A program made the position numbers and the translations under genes. From contig CAZYKR010000249.1 of NCBI GenBank assembly GCA_964648005.1, forward strand, positions 1 to 6,458: a stretch of DNA of 6,458 nucleotides, written 5' to 3'. Source of the stretch: JAGQTE01 sp964648005 (lineage in GTDB: Bacteria; Actinomycetota; Acidimicrobiia; Acidimicrobiales; Acidimicrobilacustridaceae). The notes below the pieces were generated by a model. That model was not told the DNA's origin, ran no database searches, and saw nothing but the letters and a program-made list of their open reading frames with translations. Below are positions 5,338 through 6,458 of this stretch, piece by piece. Each line of letters opens with the position of its first letter. The first letter of the stretch is position 1.

Positions 5338-5340
5338 GCG

Positions 5341-6458
5341 TCACATCTGCAGCTCGGCCGCCGCTTCGGCCAGGTCGATCTCGCGACCCTTGGCGTGATG
5401 ACGCAACCGCTCGGCCAGCCACGCCCACATCCACACGAACGCCACGACGCTGGCGGCGAGCATCCCCAGCTCGACCCGCAGGAACAGGTCGTCGCCCAGG
5501 GCGATGACCACGACGAAGACGACCAGCGCCAGCATCCACCCGATGGCCATGCGGCTGTGACCCGACAGGGCGATCAGCGCCTGGTCGAGGCAGATGGCGG
5601 CGATGATCATGATCACCGACGCCGCCAGCAGGCCGAGGTCCAGACCGGTCAGGCCGGTCTCGCCGGCGAAGACCTTGGACGCCACCGCCGGGCCGATCGT
5701 CGCCGCCAGCACGACGGCCACGGCACCGAACCCCAAGATCACCGCCACCAGGCGCCGGAGCGCAGCGGTGAACTCGTCGAGCTGGCCGGCGCCGGCGAGG
5801 TGCGACAGCTTCGGCAGCAGCGACGCCAGCACGGCCTGGAACATGAACAGCGGGATGCGCGCCAGCACGAGGCCGTTCAGGAACACGCCGGCCGCCGCCT
5901 CCTCGTCGTCGGTGGCGAGCACCTGGACGGCGACCGTGCCGCCCTGTTGGATCAGGGCGATCGAGACGGTGCCCGCCAGCAGCCAGCCGAGCGCTCGCGA
6001 CAGCTCCGACCACTTGGCCTCGGGACCTGCCTCGAGCAGGCCCCGCTGGCGGATCAGCGCGATGCCGGCTGCGACCAGCGGCGACAGGGCCAACGCCAGC
6101 CCGTAGGCGCCGACCATGGCCACGGCCGCCAGGGCCAACGCCGCGGCGGCGGCGAGCCGGAACAGGCCGTCGATCGAGAAGAAGATGCCGTACGCGCCGA
6201 AGCGCCCGTGCGACGACAGGGTGCCGCGGGTCAGGTGCCCGACGCAGAAGGTGAACAGGCCGAGCAGGAAGGCCAGCTCGAGCCCCGTCTGGCCGTCGAA
6301 GAGCGGATCGAGCACCCACTGGCGGGTCAGCAACGCCAGCGCCGCCAGCACAAGGGCGAAGATGGCGCCGATGGTGCCGGCCATCTTGATGACCGGCCCC
6401 GGCCCCACGCCGCGGGAGCGCCGCTCCGACACGGCGCGGGCGACCTCCTGCTCGACCG
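5341..6458 (-). CDS. Polysaccharide flippase of the MOP superfamily (Wzx/MurJ-like), N-terminus cut by window edge
   Basis: Such flippases move lipid-linked oligosaccharide across the cytoplasmic membrane. About 371 codons are present and roughly ten hydrophobic helices can be picked out, for example KMAGTIGAIFALVLAALALL, LELAFLLGLFTFCVGHL, SVIMIIAAICLDQALIAL and MLALVVFVVVIAL. Family-like features include the charged loop VEQEVARAVSERRSRGVG at the left end of the visible protein, GRFGAYGIFFSIDGLFRLA, and LLPKLSHLAGAGQLDEFTAA before a helix, matching the P-x-L...G-x-x-x-x-F signature between helices. The short cytoplasmic tail ends AEAAAELQM. Family members usually have about 12 or more helices in 400-500 residues, so the first two helices probably lie outside the window. 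A GTG at 6432 could be taken as a start, but the frame is open to the edge and the preceding EQEVARAV belongs to the conserved loop. It heads the minus-strand gene series. Confidence 0.9.
   Translation of the reverse strand, partial: VEQEVARAVSERRSRGVGPGPVIKMAGTIGAIFALVLAALALLTRQWVLDPLFDGQTGLELAFLLGLFTFCVGHLTRGTLSSHGRFGAYGIFFSIDGLFRLAAAAALALAAVAMVGAYGLALALSPLVAAGIALIRQRGLLEAGPEAKWSELSRALGWLLAGTVSIALIQQGGTVAVQVLATDDEEAAAGVFLNGLVLARIPLFMFQAVLASLLPKLSHLAGAGQLDEFTAALRRLVAVILGFGAVAVVLAATIGPAVASKVFAGETGLTGLDLGLLAASVIMIIAAICLDQALIALSGHSRMAIGWMLALVVFVVVIALGDDLFLRVELGMLAASVVAFVWMWAWLAERLRHHAKGREIDLAEAAAELQM

Noticed and set aside
6430..6450. GTG at 6432 with AGGAGG 11 bases upstream as the true flippase start
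   Set aside because: The frame is open to the window edge, the upstream residues EQEVARAV look like the conserved loop after the first two helices, and a start here would remove those helices from a MOP-family protein.

Overview
The window reads as part of a cell-surface polysaccharide locus from a high-GC bacterium, most likely an actinomycete and perhaps an acidimicrobial lineage. The assignment is inferred from strongly G/C-biased third codon positions, a 355-residue StrD-type RmlA, a secreted PLL/DUF346-like propeller protein and a lipoprotein with FxLYD-like domains. No 16S rRNA or other taxonomic marker is present.

All genes but one lie on the minus strand, so the locus is read from high to low coordinates. 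From the right edge: a polysaccharide flippase (5341 to beyond 6458, N-terminus cut off); a 102-bp gap with two inverted repeats and a weak candidate promoter; a lipoprotein (4234-5238); a large secreted two-part protein (2255-4237) whose ATG overlaps the lipoprotein stop as ATGA; rmlA (1166-2233); rmlC (595-1161); and the first 49 codons of rmlB (149 to beyond 1). The one plus-strand gene (about 208-591) encodes a small membrane protein with a canonical C2H2 zinc finger. It sits between rmlC and rmlB and ends 3 bp from the rmlC stop.

RmlA, RmlB and RmlC make dTDP-4-keto-6-deoxyglucose and dTDP-4-keto-L-rhamnose from glucose-1-phosphate. The reductase RmlD, needed for dTDP-L-rhamnose, is not visible, nor is any glycosyltransferase. 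The flippase would carry a lipid-linked glycan across the membrane. The lipoprotein and the secreted protein are probably made together and act outside the membrane; the secreted protein joins a cysteine-rich, possibly lysozyme-like domain to a seven-bladed propeller of a type often involved in sugar binding. This suggests, without proof, a surface glycan made, exported and then bound or processed at the envelope.

The points most worth a second look are the secreted fusion protein and its alternating two-blade repeat, the zinc-finger membrane protein lying antisense inside the rml set, the altered active-site surroundings of RmlC, and an 11-codon upstream reading frame with an ideal ribosome binding site that overlaps the rmlB start.
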